Shown in pieces: positions 18,589 through 25,258 of a stretch of 25,258 nucleotides of DNA. Numbering within the stretch: the first letter of the stretch is position 1; each line of letters begins with the position of its first letter. The translations under genes were made by a program, and so were the position numbers. Below the pieces are notes generated by a model. That model saw nothing but the letters and a program-made list of their open reading frames with translations, was not told the DNA's origin and did not search any database. Origin of the DNA: Cymbomonas tetramitiformis (Eukaryota; Chlorophyta; Pyramimonadophyceae; Pyramimonadales; Pyramimonadaceae); the NCBI GenBank assembly GCA_001247695.2, contig LGRX02015204.1:1-25258 (forward strand). Reading direction: 5' to 3'.

Positions 18589-18593
18589 GCACC
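18589..18593. repeat. E2 target-site duplication, right copy (GCACC)
   Basis: Follows the final LTR bases CTAACA; pairs with 14836-14840. Confidence 0.8.
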
Positions 18594-20714
18594 ACCGATC
18601 GGGTCGTCGGTGTGCTCCGGTGCCGCGGATAAATCATGCGTGGGGTAATTTTGCGTAGAACCCAAACCTCGATTGTCGATTGAAGATGTGCTGAAGGCTG
18701 TTGTCGTTGCCAGTAGCATCTCTGGGTGCCCATGAACGACATCACCGACCGGTGGAGCCGCGTCGGCGCTCATGCTGAAACCACCGAAGGCTGAAGCGGC
18801 CGACGGCACAGCCGCGGCACACACAAGGAAAAGCATGCAAACCGCGAGGGATGTTAGGGCGGAGTACCCAAAACCCAACGGCGGCCTGTCGCATCCCAAA
18901 CAAAGGCTGTCGCGGTGGCGGAAGACCCTCGTTGTCGTCCTCGGAGTCCTCCTCCGCCACGGAAACGGACTCCACGGGTGCAACCGGTCCCATGCAATGC
19001 ATCGCGAGGGACGGCTCGGGGCCAGTCAGGTCTAGCTCGACCGCAAACTTCTCCATGAAGGGCACGTCCGGCTCGTGGGCGTGCAGCGCGCTGACGGGGA
19101 ACATCCCCTCGTCGGACACCACCGACTGTGGAGCGGTAGGCGGTGCTGTTGGCGGCGGCACAACCAGAGCGTCGGCATGGACCTTGGCGTGGACCTTGGC
19201 GTGGACCTTGAAGTTGTTGATGTTGATAGCGCTACCAATCGCGCAGACCCCGAAGCGGGTGTCAGCGGGCTGGCAGCACTCCAGATACTCGTCAATGGCG
19301 TCGGGTATCCGCTCCTCGGCGGCAGCGAAGGAGAAGGCGGAGACGGTGTCGTAGAGCTCCGGTTTCCCATCCGCAATGTAGCAGACGGCGTCGAAGCGAG
19401 CGGCGTCGTTGCTCTCCATGGCGCTCTGGAACAACGTGGCGAAGACGTCGTGCTCGCTGTCCGTGATGCTGAAGCCGTGCGCGCCAACATGTCCACGTGG
19501 CCCGCCGTTCGGGCAGTCGCGGTGCCAGTGCTTCTCCGCCGTAGCGGAGCATGTGGGATTCGCGCACAAGGGAACGAACGTACCGGTAGGCTTGTGGAAA
19601 GCCACCTTTTTCGAAGTCTTCCCACGTCCAGGTCGTGGGAAGTTCTGCGGGAAGTTGCCGTGCTCGGAAAGTGGCGTCGCACCGAAACGGGTACCGTCGC
19701 CATGCCCACCCCGACCGATGGCGTTCTTCTTGTCGGCGCGGGTCGTGCTACCCTTCGTGTCGTTGATACGGCTGTCGAGGGACTTGATCTCCTTCTTCAT
19801 GTCGTACAGCTGGTCACGGAGCTCGGTGAAGATGGCCTTGAAGTCGCCCTCGTCGTGCTGTCCAGTCAGGGCGAGGGCGGAGTACTTCTGCGTAGCAGGC
19901 GGAACGTGCGAGTCGCTCCTGTGCTGAGCATAGCATTCACGAGTCCATTGCTGAATAATGGCCAAGGACTCTGCCGCACGCTGGTCGTGCAGCAGGAGCC
20001 GGTTGACAACCGGCGCAAAGAAGACCGGGTCGATGGACTTGATGTATAGGGACTTGACCTCCATGTCGTCGAGGGTGCTCTTCCGCCGAGCCGACCGAAG
20101 AGCGGCATTGAAGGCGGCGATAGTCCGCGACGGGTCGTGCTTGGTGATCTTGATGGCCAGAAGGTCTGCGGTGCCCTGGAAGGGTCCGCCGGGATCCAGA
20201 AGCATCCCGGCAATCTCCAGCAGCACCCGTTTCCCATCAAACGGGTGCGCCTCCGCCGAAGACTCCATCCAGTCTGCCGCGGGTGACACCGGAGCGACAA
20301 TGTACTCGAGCGTCGAAAACAGCAGCCTGTTCGCCTCAGAGCGAACAGGCAAGGTGCTGGCATCCTCCAGGTCGAACAGAGAAGAAAATGCGGCCTCCTC
20401 AGTGACAAAATGTCCCGTAACGCCAGAACCAGGCGGGCGAAAACGGAGCTGACGCCCGATTCCGTTCCAGTAAAGCGTCCAGTCTTGTCCTCGTATACCT
20501 TCTTGATGACGAGCTTGGCGGCCCGCTCGTCGAATGATTCTTTCGCCAGACGTCGTACCTCGTCGAGGAAGTTCGCCCCTGCCGATTCAGCAGCTGGTGC
20601 AGCCGCAACCGTAGAGGTGGCTGGCGTAGTCGCATGCCTGGCTGCGGCATCGTCGAAAATTGTAGCTAGGGAGCGGCGCACGACCGCGGTGTGAGATCTA
20701 GTAAAAGCTGCCAT
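18594..20714 (-). pseudogene. E3 Gag-like gene, 5' part, frameshifted and interrupted by E2
   Basis: ATG 20714 (MAAFTRSHTAVVRR) is 392 nt after the LTR. The first frame runs to about 20410, where the A-run 20407-20410 coincides with a 1-base shift. The second frame carries FSSLFDLEDAS, DWMESSAEAHPFDGKR and KSTLDDMEVKSLYIKSIDP, which align with E1 and E2. A predicted coiled coil follows (ELRDQLYDMKKEIKSLDSR), then a zinc knuckle CX4CX6HX4C (begins CANPTC, ends HRDCPNGG) and an acidic patch (EEDSEDDNEG). A second shift near 18900 leads into the hydrophobic segment (ALTSLAVCMLFLVCAAAV) and a tail that runs into the E2 insertion site. The order of parts equals that of E1 and E2 although sequence identity is low. 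The gene is inactive. Confidence 0.75.
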
Positions 20715-21106
20715 GATGAAGTGACTATAGAGAGAGGGTGAGGTAAATAATGCTAGGCGAGGCGAACGGTGTGGGCGACGGCCTGCGAGTCCCGGCGGGT
20801 CGTCGAGGAGTGATGGGGAAACAGCAAATAATACGAGGTCATGTGGGACGAACGGATGTGATCAATGTCGGACGGTGTACCGGAGACCAGAAACAACAAA
20901 ATCCAGCCCAACGATACTGCACGTAAAATAAATGCCAATAACGCGCGCCCCACTCACGTCCAATCAACCGCGTGTCCGTAACTGAGCCATACCGCCCATG
21001 CCGAAAACCTCGCTAACGCGGGTCCCTCACCCCATCTGAAGCGTCGGCGTTTAGCCAATCATGGCCAGTGTCGCAGTGTAAAATTAAGAGTGCGTGGGTC
21101 CAAACC
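20715..21106 (-). other. E3 leader
   Basis: 392 nt between the 5' LTR end and the gag ATG, without coding potential. It contains the TGGCCATGATTGGCTAA motif at 21051-21067. Confidence 0.7.
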
Positions 21107-21267
21107 TGCTGAATATATCAGCTTGACTGCATATTCACCGTTTGTGATAATCAGAATAGATAAAAAGCGAACTCTTCCCGTTATATGTTCGGGGTACAGG
21201 GTTCCGGGACCGGTGACAGTCATACACCCTAACTATAGGAATGACAGCCGGGGCGTCACTTCCAGCA
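21107..21267 (-). repeat. E3 5' LTR
   Basis: 161 bp on the minus strand, TGCTGGAAGTGACG ... GATATATTCAGCA, with TG...CA ends. It is followed inward by GGTTTGGACCC. Its boundaries are supported by the match of its start to 9955-9989 and by leader length, not by a full second copy. Confidence 0.7.
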
Positions 21268-21700
21268 AAGTTGATAATATGTTCCGATTCATGTGCACCC
21301 CCCTCAGTTTTGGGGGTCGCAAAATGACCCACGTTTGGATCTCAGCTCATAAAAGTATACGTGTGGGTATACCCATGCACCATGGCGCTAAAATGGGTCA
21401 TTAGAGTCCACAAATTGATCCTCGCCACATGGGGCCTTCGCTACCGGTCTCACGGGGGTGCATGGGGTGCGCAAAGACGGTATGACACGGGTATGACAGT
21501 GTGTCATACCCTGTCATAGTGGGTATGACACACCAGTTTGACGCTCCAAATGGCGCCAAGATCAAAAAATGACCGCACCATCCCCTGGCCCCACAAAGTA
21601 GGCAACAAAATCCCAAAAATGAGCCAGGGTATGCACCATATCCCCTAGGGAACCGTGCGTGCGCTATTACTCCAGCACCGCTGAGCCACCGCGTTAGATC
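21268..21700. other. no gene; cluster of inverted repeats
   Basis: Includes AATGACCCA ... TGGGTCATT (about 21324 and 21393), the palindrome GGGTATACCC (about 21365), and the GGTATGACA hairpin group listed separately. Short open frames have no recognisable content. Confidence 0.5.
21489..21511. other. 10-bp perfect hairpin GGGTATGACA-GTG-TGTCATACCC
   Basis: It is surrounded by three direct GGTATGACA copies (about 21479, 21490, 21522). The motif recalls the TGTGACAC/GTGTCACA stems of the LTRs, but no LTR boundary is visible here. Confidence 0.8.
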
Positions 21701-21774
21701 GGCGTTTGGGGCTCGAACTGCGGACCTCGGACAAAAGAGCTCAATGACCTCGCCACCCTGCTGCACTATATTTT
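21675..21774 (-). other. pol III-like A and B boxes; possible tRNA-derived SINE remnant
   Basis: On the minus strand TGGCGAGGTCATTGAGC (A-box-like) is followed by CAGTTCGAGCCCC (B-box-like, with the TTCGA core), then by a second A-box-like GTGGCTCAGCGGTGC. The stems needed for a functional tRNA cloverleaf do not form convincingly, so I do not call a tRNA. Confidence 0.25.
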
Positions 21775-21954
21775 GCGCCACCGCCCCGCCCGTCGGTCGG
21801 GGCACCTTTTACGTATATGTACCAATATCCATAATCAGCGAGGAGCGATATATAGGCGATGTTCCAATCAGAAATTGGAGGTACGCGGTGACGTACTTTC
21901 GGCCAAGGCTTGGTATCAGTTGGTACCAGCACTATCGATAGTTTATTTATTGAT

Positions 21955-22275
21955 TATTATTTAGGTTAATTGATCAATCAATTGTAATAGTGAACTTTAA
22001 GGATCAATCAATTCTAATATCATGCTAGTTATATCAATCAATTTTGATATCAGGCTATGAGTATCAGTCAATTATGATATCAAGCCCAAAGTATCAATCA
22101 ATTATGATATCAAGCCCAGAGTATCAATCAATTATGATACTAGCCATACAATATCAATCAATTCTAATAAGCTACAACTAATATCAATCAATTGTGATAT
22201 TAGGCTGCCACCAGATAGGCACATTTCGATATACCTTTAGAGCAAGGCTACAATATCCATCAATCCTGATACTAG
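21955..22275. repeat. 30-bp AT-rich minisatellite, about 10 copies
   Basis: Units such as TATCAATCAATTATGATA followed by TCAAGCCCAGAG repeat with a 30-bp period. Each carries a partial palindrome TATCA ... TGATA. It lies next to the hAT transposase relic, so it could be a subterminal repeat array of that transposon, or simply a satellite. Confidence 0.9.
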
Positions 22276-22329
22276 CAAGTGAGCCTACCTACCTATTTGC
22301 ACAAATAAAAATGCATATGATATCACAAT

Positions 22330-22809
22330 TTACACAGTGTTCATGCCAGCCATTAGCGAGTGTTCTATTGTGCTTTCACTGGTGCACTTGCGCAGGTCCC
22401 CATGCATATGACCTACAGCAGAGAAAGCCCGCTCTACACCCGCGGTGGAAGCAGGTATAGCGAGAAACTGTCTGACCCACTTGGCCATGATAGGGAACTC
22501 GTTTTTATGTTCCTTCCAGCAAACGAGCTAGTCAACCGCCGCCCCCACACGAGGCAATCCTAAATACTTATTGAACTCATCTTCTTTCGGCACATCAACA
22601 GAGTCCCCGCCACTAGGGGCCTCAACTTCCACAGGAGCATCCTCATCATCCGAATCTGCCAGGAAAGAAGCCACTGTGACTACTACTTTGGCATTAGTTT
22701 TTCTTTTCTTGACTGCCGGGGCCGGCTCACTAACGGGAGCAAAAGTCGACTCCGCAGGTTTCCAATTTGTCTCCCAACACTTGCGAGCCCACTCCACAGT
22801 TTTCTCCAC
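22330..22809 (-). pseudogene. hAT-family transposase C-terminal fragment with an internal stop
   Basis: One minus-strand frame runs from an undefined upstream border (an in-frame stop lies at 22858-22860) to TAA at 22330. It contains an acidic linker (FLADSDDEDAP), then EDEFNKYLGLPRV, an in-frame TAG at 22528-22530, and the dimerisation-domain signature NEFPIMAKWVRQFLAIPAST with GVERAFSAVG. The order YL..P, W.K..., FP..A......L.IP.S....ER.FS is the hallmark of the hAT C-terminal domain. In that family the codon replaced by TAG is usually tryptophan, so a TGG to TAG change is likely. The N-terminal catalytic parts are not identified. Confidence 0.75.
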
Positions 22810-23452
22810 TGTAAGCTGGCCTACAACAATGCAGCACTTTTTATATTTCGCACATATTTACACTACTTGGATGCCATGCTCCCTTGTCCCTTCATGTTCG
22901 AAGCTCATGGCGCGATCAGCTCAAGTTTGAAAACAGCGCTCTAGCAATAACTTGTCCTCGACCGCGTCTACGACCATCGATGGCCAATCAATGGATATCA
23001 CTGTCTATGAACATCAACGGCACATCAACGGCGCGCTGACTTCAATCGGCTGCTCCCCGATGTCGCCCTCTGCAAACGCTGCCCACAAACTGTGAGCTCG
23101 TAGTTCTTCCCGGCTGCTGCAGCCCATTCCCCCCTGAAGCATCCCGGCACCGCCACTCCGCTGATCAAAGCAAGCAATCACCTTTCAACAGAGCATAATA
23201 CCATTGGAATTGACTGTCCGTAGCCCTCGGTGTGCCACATCAGATGCTCCTATAGAGCCGCTCAAAAACTGCTTCCTGGCCCTCATCAACAGGCCCTCAT
23301 CAACAGGTCCTCTCGGTGCACCGGGGACATGGCAAGGCTTCGTACCGTGCACTATCCTCCGCATCATTTTCAGGATCGGTGAGCAGCTGCCAGCCCCCGA
23401 GAACAGCATCCACGCCCTCGCTGCTCAATCCATGCGTGCCCTCATTGCTTAC
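22810..23452. other. no supported gene
   Basis: Between the hAT relic and the last recognisable TTLL exon. It may contain a 3' exon or UTR of the TTLL gene on the minus strand (an open stretch continues to about 23300), but no domain is evident. A 14-bp direct duplication CCCTCATCAACAGG lies at about 23280-23307. Confidence 0.4.
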
Positions 23453-23513
23453 GGCGGCCACATCGGTAAATGCTGGCAGCTGCAGTACCAATCGTATCAA
23501 GCCATCCATCATT
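23453..23513 (-). CDS. TTLL: possible downstream exon of the TTLL gene
   Basis: A 61-bp minus-strand stretch follows a strong acceptor (CTGCTGCCTGCTCCAG, exon start 23513) and precedes a strong donor (GCC|GTAAGC, exon end 23453). It encodes MMDGLIRLVLQLPAF..., like the helix that follows the catalytic core in TTL domains. It enters in phase 2, which fits the second (23794), not the first (23823), of two duplicated donors of the preceding exon. Confidence 0.4.
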
Positions 23514-23768
23514 CTGGAGCAGGCAGCAGCCTGTTCCATTGTCCCCCAAACGCATCAATCCGCTATTTACATCCACCCGTGCCGATTAAGGGATTCTCCC
23601 GGGGCTTGACCTGGGTCGTCCCATCTATGCCACGTCAGCTGAACATCAGCCCGGACCTGCATCCTCCACTTGGAGATGCCCAATTGTCTGCAGTCTGGCA
23701 TGCGAGCGGTGACCTAATGGTATCAAACCTGATTGAGCACAGAGCCCCTGTGCCAGGCAGAACGGGGA

Positions 23769-23826
23769 GCTGGGAAGACGGGGCAAGAGCCACCTTGGCT
23801 GGGAAGACGGGGCAAGGGCCACCTTG
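23769..23826. repeat. 29-bp tandem duplication across the exon end
   Basis: GCTGGGAAGACGGGGCAAGA... occurs at 23769-23797 and 23798-23826 with one mismatch. Each copy carries the minus-strand donor CCAAG|GTGGC, so the gene has two donors 29 nt apart. Confidence 0.9.
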
Positions 23827-24014
23827 GCTGGGGTTGAGGGGCGCAGGCAAGGGCTCTCGTTGATCTCGAGCAGCCACACGCCGAGGCTCTCATCGAGCAG
23901 AAAGTCGAAGCCGAGCAGCTCGAAGGCGCCACCCCCTTCTCGCTGCGTCAGGTCTGGCGCCGCGCATCGCAGCACCTGTAGCGCCACCTCCTTCATGCGA
24001 GGTACCACCTCATC
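23823..24014 (-). CDS. TTLL: TTL-domain catalytic-core exon (TTLL3/8-like)
   Basis: 192 bp, 64 codons, phase 0 at both ends: acceptor CTACGCGCAG|GATGAGG, donor CCAAG|GTGGCC. The peptide has PRMKEVALQVL, FELLGFDFLLDE and VWLLEINESPCL. FEL-G-D---DE---WL-E-N-SP is the diagnostic end of the TTL catalytic core, which holds acidic Mg-ATP ligands. Enzymes of this family ligate Tyr, Glu or Gly to tubulin. An alternative donor 29 nt further on (exon end 23794) exists because of a tandem duplication. Confidence 0.85.
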
Positions 24015-24431
24015 CTGCGCGTAGCTCCCAGCCAGCGCACACGTCACACGCCGCCAGCCAGCGCACATGTCACACGCCGCCTGTTTTGCCCGCAGTTGGC
24101 ACGACACCGCTACCCCTGAGCCGCCTCATCAGCCGCACAGCGCGGCGATTGGGTGCCATCTCATAATCAAGCAACTCATTGAGACTATTCCACCACTTTC
24201 AGGGTTTATTGTTTAGGGTTTAGGGGGGTTTGCTTCCCTTGGCAGTGATAGGGCAATGGGTTATTTCCTCACGGTTTAGGGTTTGGGGTTTATAAGGATA
24301 CCCCCTTGGGTAGCAGCGCCCCAATCAGTCCCTTCCGCAAGGTCCAGGGCACTATGGGGTCAGGGTCCAGGTGGCAGCACACCAATGGGCCACGTCCTGG
24401 AAGTTTATGGTTTGCGATGTCGGGAGCGCAC
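24015..24431 (-). other. TTLL intron (417 bp) with duplications and telomere-like repeats
   Basis: Donor GGGAG|GTGCGC and acceptor TACGCGCAG are in matching phase 0. It contains a 26-bp tandem duplication (24028-24053, 24054-24079; CCAGCCAGCGCACACGTCAC...) and the telomere-like tracts listed separately. Confidence 0.75.
24197..24292. repeat. interstitial telomere-like TTTAGGG tracts
   Basis: GTTTAGGGTTTAGGGGGG at about 24211-24228 and GGTTTAGGGTTTGGGGTTTA at about 24273-24292 use the plant and green-algal telomere unit TTTAGGG. They are only two to three units each and lie inside a TTLL intron. Confidence 0.75.
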
Positions 24432-24511
24432 CTCCCAGGCGGCGCCCCCCCAGTGGGTCTCTTCCTCGAGGTACTGCTTCATGCGTGCGGACGACCACAT
24501 GTTCTTGTCCC
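24432..24511 (-). CDS. TTLL: TTL-domain exon with NMWSS motif
   Basis: 80 bp between acceptor CGAGTCTTTTCAG and donor GGGAG|GTGCGC. It encodes GDKNMWSSARMKQYLEEE, the N-x-W-S ... YL helix that precedes the catalytic core. NMWSS is the form I associate with the TTLL3/8 glycylase branch. It enters in phase 1 from the exon ending at 25046 and leaves in phase 0 into 24014, so all three exons join in frame. Confidence 0.8.
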
Positions 24512-24647
24512 CTGAAAAGACTCGGCCGGAGTGAGTGCCCTTAGCTCCACGCCACGTTCTAGGTTTGCCGGGTCTCTGGGGGATGCAATGCCACCGAGCG
24601 CAAGGCTGCACCAGGAAAGGAAAACCAAAGACAAAGAGAACCCCCAA

Positions 24648-24678
<31 letters not shown>

Positions 24679-25045
24679 AGTGTGGGGTTGTTAACCCCCG
24701 TGGCTGCTGCATAAGGTATTTTGGCTATGAAAGTTGATCTGGAGCCGGAGGTGTGTCAGATCGAAGGTCAGCGTTCCCATCGCCCTTGCCCGTGGCTGAG
24801 GGACGGATTGGCAATCTCCAGACGCACGGGGAACTCACGAGCGGCGTCGGAGGAGCAACCCGCTCGCCCGCAAGCAGGGGCGCGGCAGCGAGCGCCAGCT
24901 CCTCCAGGGCTGGAAGGCTGTCATGATTCACGGATGGAGGCAGGGTTGCGGGTTTGCGGCAGTGAGAGCGGAGAGAGGGTTGAGCGCGGAGCGGAGAGGA
25001 GGTTGAGGGGGCAGCGGGGAGTGTTGCCAGCAACATGCTACGCAC
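24512..25045 (-). other. TTLL intron (534 bp)
   Basis: Between donor CGCCG|GTGCGT and acceptor TCTTTTCAG. It contains a CT dinucleotide run (24656-24678), a GA run on the gene strand. Open frames on both strands here have no homology I recognise. Confidence 0.7.
24656..24678. repeat. (CT)n microsatellite, about 11-12 units
   Basis: Uninterrupted CTCTCT run after a C8-like tract. Confidence 0.95.
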
Positions 25046-25258
25046 CGGCGAATCCGGTGGCTGCATTGTAGCTGGCAACCGTCTTCTGCAGTGTCTGATT
25101 GCACACGTGTACGGCGGTGTCGGGAAAGCCACGCGGGTCGAGGGAGTAGGGAGCGCTGCTCAGCCGTATCAAGCATTCATCAAAGAAGTACACCTCCAGC
25201 GGGTCCGCCCGCGTTACCAGCACCCACTGCCGCACGTCCATCTGCACCCTCCCCGCAC
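25046..25258 (-). CDS. TTLL: TTL-domain exon, partial at the window edge
   Basis: The minus-strand frame is open from the right edge and contains VQMDVRQWVLVTRADPLEVY, then RLSSAPYSLD and HVCNQTLQK. D-RQW-LVT, R-SS-P-SL and H-CN-T-QK are consecutive conserved blocks of the TTL domain; the first carries residues that shape the ATP and peptide site. The exon ends at donor CGCCG|GTGCGT in phase 1. A GTGCAG|ATGG acceptor-like string near the edge could start the exon at 25241, but conserved residues just upstream (GRVQ) suggest it continues beyond the window. Together with the downstream exons it suggests a tubulin glycylase or glutamylase acting on ciliary microtubules. Confidence 0.85.

Larger units (their letters stand above)
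9955..21267 (-). mobile_element. E3: outer gag-only LTR element split by nested E2 and E1
   Basis: The element reads right to left: 5' LTR 21107-21267, leader of 392 nt, gag from ATG 20714. Two insertions interrupt it. E2 lies inside the gag reading frame, and E1 lies in what would be the 3' untranslated part. At 9989 a minus-strand TGCTGGAAG start matches the 5' LTR start (33 of the first 35 bases) and is preceded by the same GGTGGTG tract and hairpin that precede the 3' LTRs of E1 and E2. Removing both insertions with one target copy each leaves roughly 4.1 kb, close to the size of E1 and E2. The rest of the 3' LTR does not match, so the left boundary is inferred. The right-side flank AAGTT (21268) has no confirmed partner. 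Confidence 0.6.

Noticed and set aside
19075..20049. Plus-strand ORF (324 codons) opposite the E3 gag
   Set aside because: Antisense shadow; the minus strand carries the zinc knuckle and conserved Gag motifs.
21708..21774. A functional tRNA gene
   Set aside because: Box-like motifs exist, but acceptor, D and T stems do not pair.
23204..23863. Plus-strand ORF (219 codons) in the TTLL region
   Set aside because: Opposite to the catalytic-core exon with clear TTL motifs and splice sites on the minus strand; no domain of its own.

Overview
The window is eukaryotic. Genes are interrupted by introns with GT-AG borders, there are proline-rich cell-wall-type repeats of the SPPPP kind, TTTAGGG telomere-like runs, a tubulin tyrosine ligase-like (TTLL) gene, and many minisatellites and retroelements. 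Together these suggest a ciliated green alga. A prasinophyte such as Cymbomonas is my guess from overall style; no marker in the window proves it. No bacterial gene organisation, CRISPR array or operon is present.

Layout. 1-1145 holds a short tandem repeat and one possible minus-strand exon. 1146-1860 is a 24-bp minisatellite. About 1834-4114 (minus) is a broken-up, multi-exon hydroxyproline-rich glycoprotein-like gene: a cysteine-rich PAN/WSC-like exon, then AP/SP-rich repeats, then an SPPPP domain. 4249-5190 is a 36-bp minisatellite of about 26 units. 5200-7830 has no convincing gene. 7831-9198 (plus) is a gag-like ORF, apparently truncated by AT-rich DNA at about 9100.

9955-21267 is the main item: a nested stack of small LTR retroelements. 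The outer element E3 (minus strand, 5' LTR 21107-21267) has a decayed gag. Its gag is split by E2 (plus, 14841-18588), which is flanked by GCACC target duplications. The presumed 3' part of E3 is split by E1 (plus, 10397-13963), flanked by TGGTT. The 3' LTR of E2 is itself split by a 267-bp MITE (18311-18577) flanked by TA. Each of E1, E2 and E3 encodes only a Gag-like protein. Shared features are a capsid-like N-terminal region, an unusual zinc knuckle, an acidic/proline patch, a hydrophobic helix predicted to span a membrane, and (E1 and E2) an aromatic-rich tail. All three have a leader of about 393-400 nt. No pol gene is visible, so these are non-autonomous, TR-GAG-like elements that must borrow enzymes. 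E1 has a full ORF and nearly identical LTRs and looks recent. E2 LTRs differ at 11 of 194 sites and its gag is frameshifted.

21268-22300 holds inverted repeats, a weak pol III-like box pair and a 30-bp AT-rich minisatellite. 22330-22809 (minus) is a relic of a hAT transposase C-terminus with an internal stop. 23453-25258 (minus) is the 3' part of a TTLL gene resembling the TTLL3/8 tubulin glycylase branch; it runs off the right edge. Its introns carry telomere-like repeats, a CT microsatellite and a tandem duplication that copies a splice donor.
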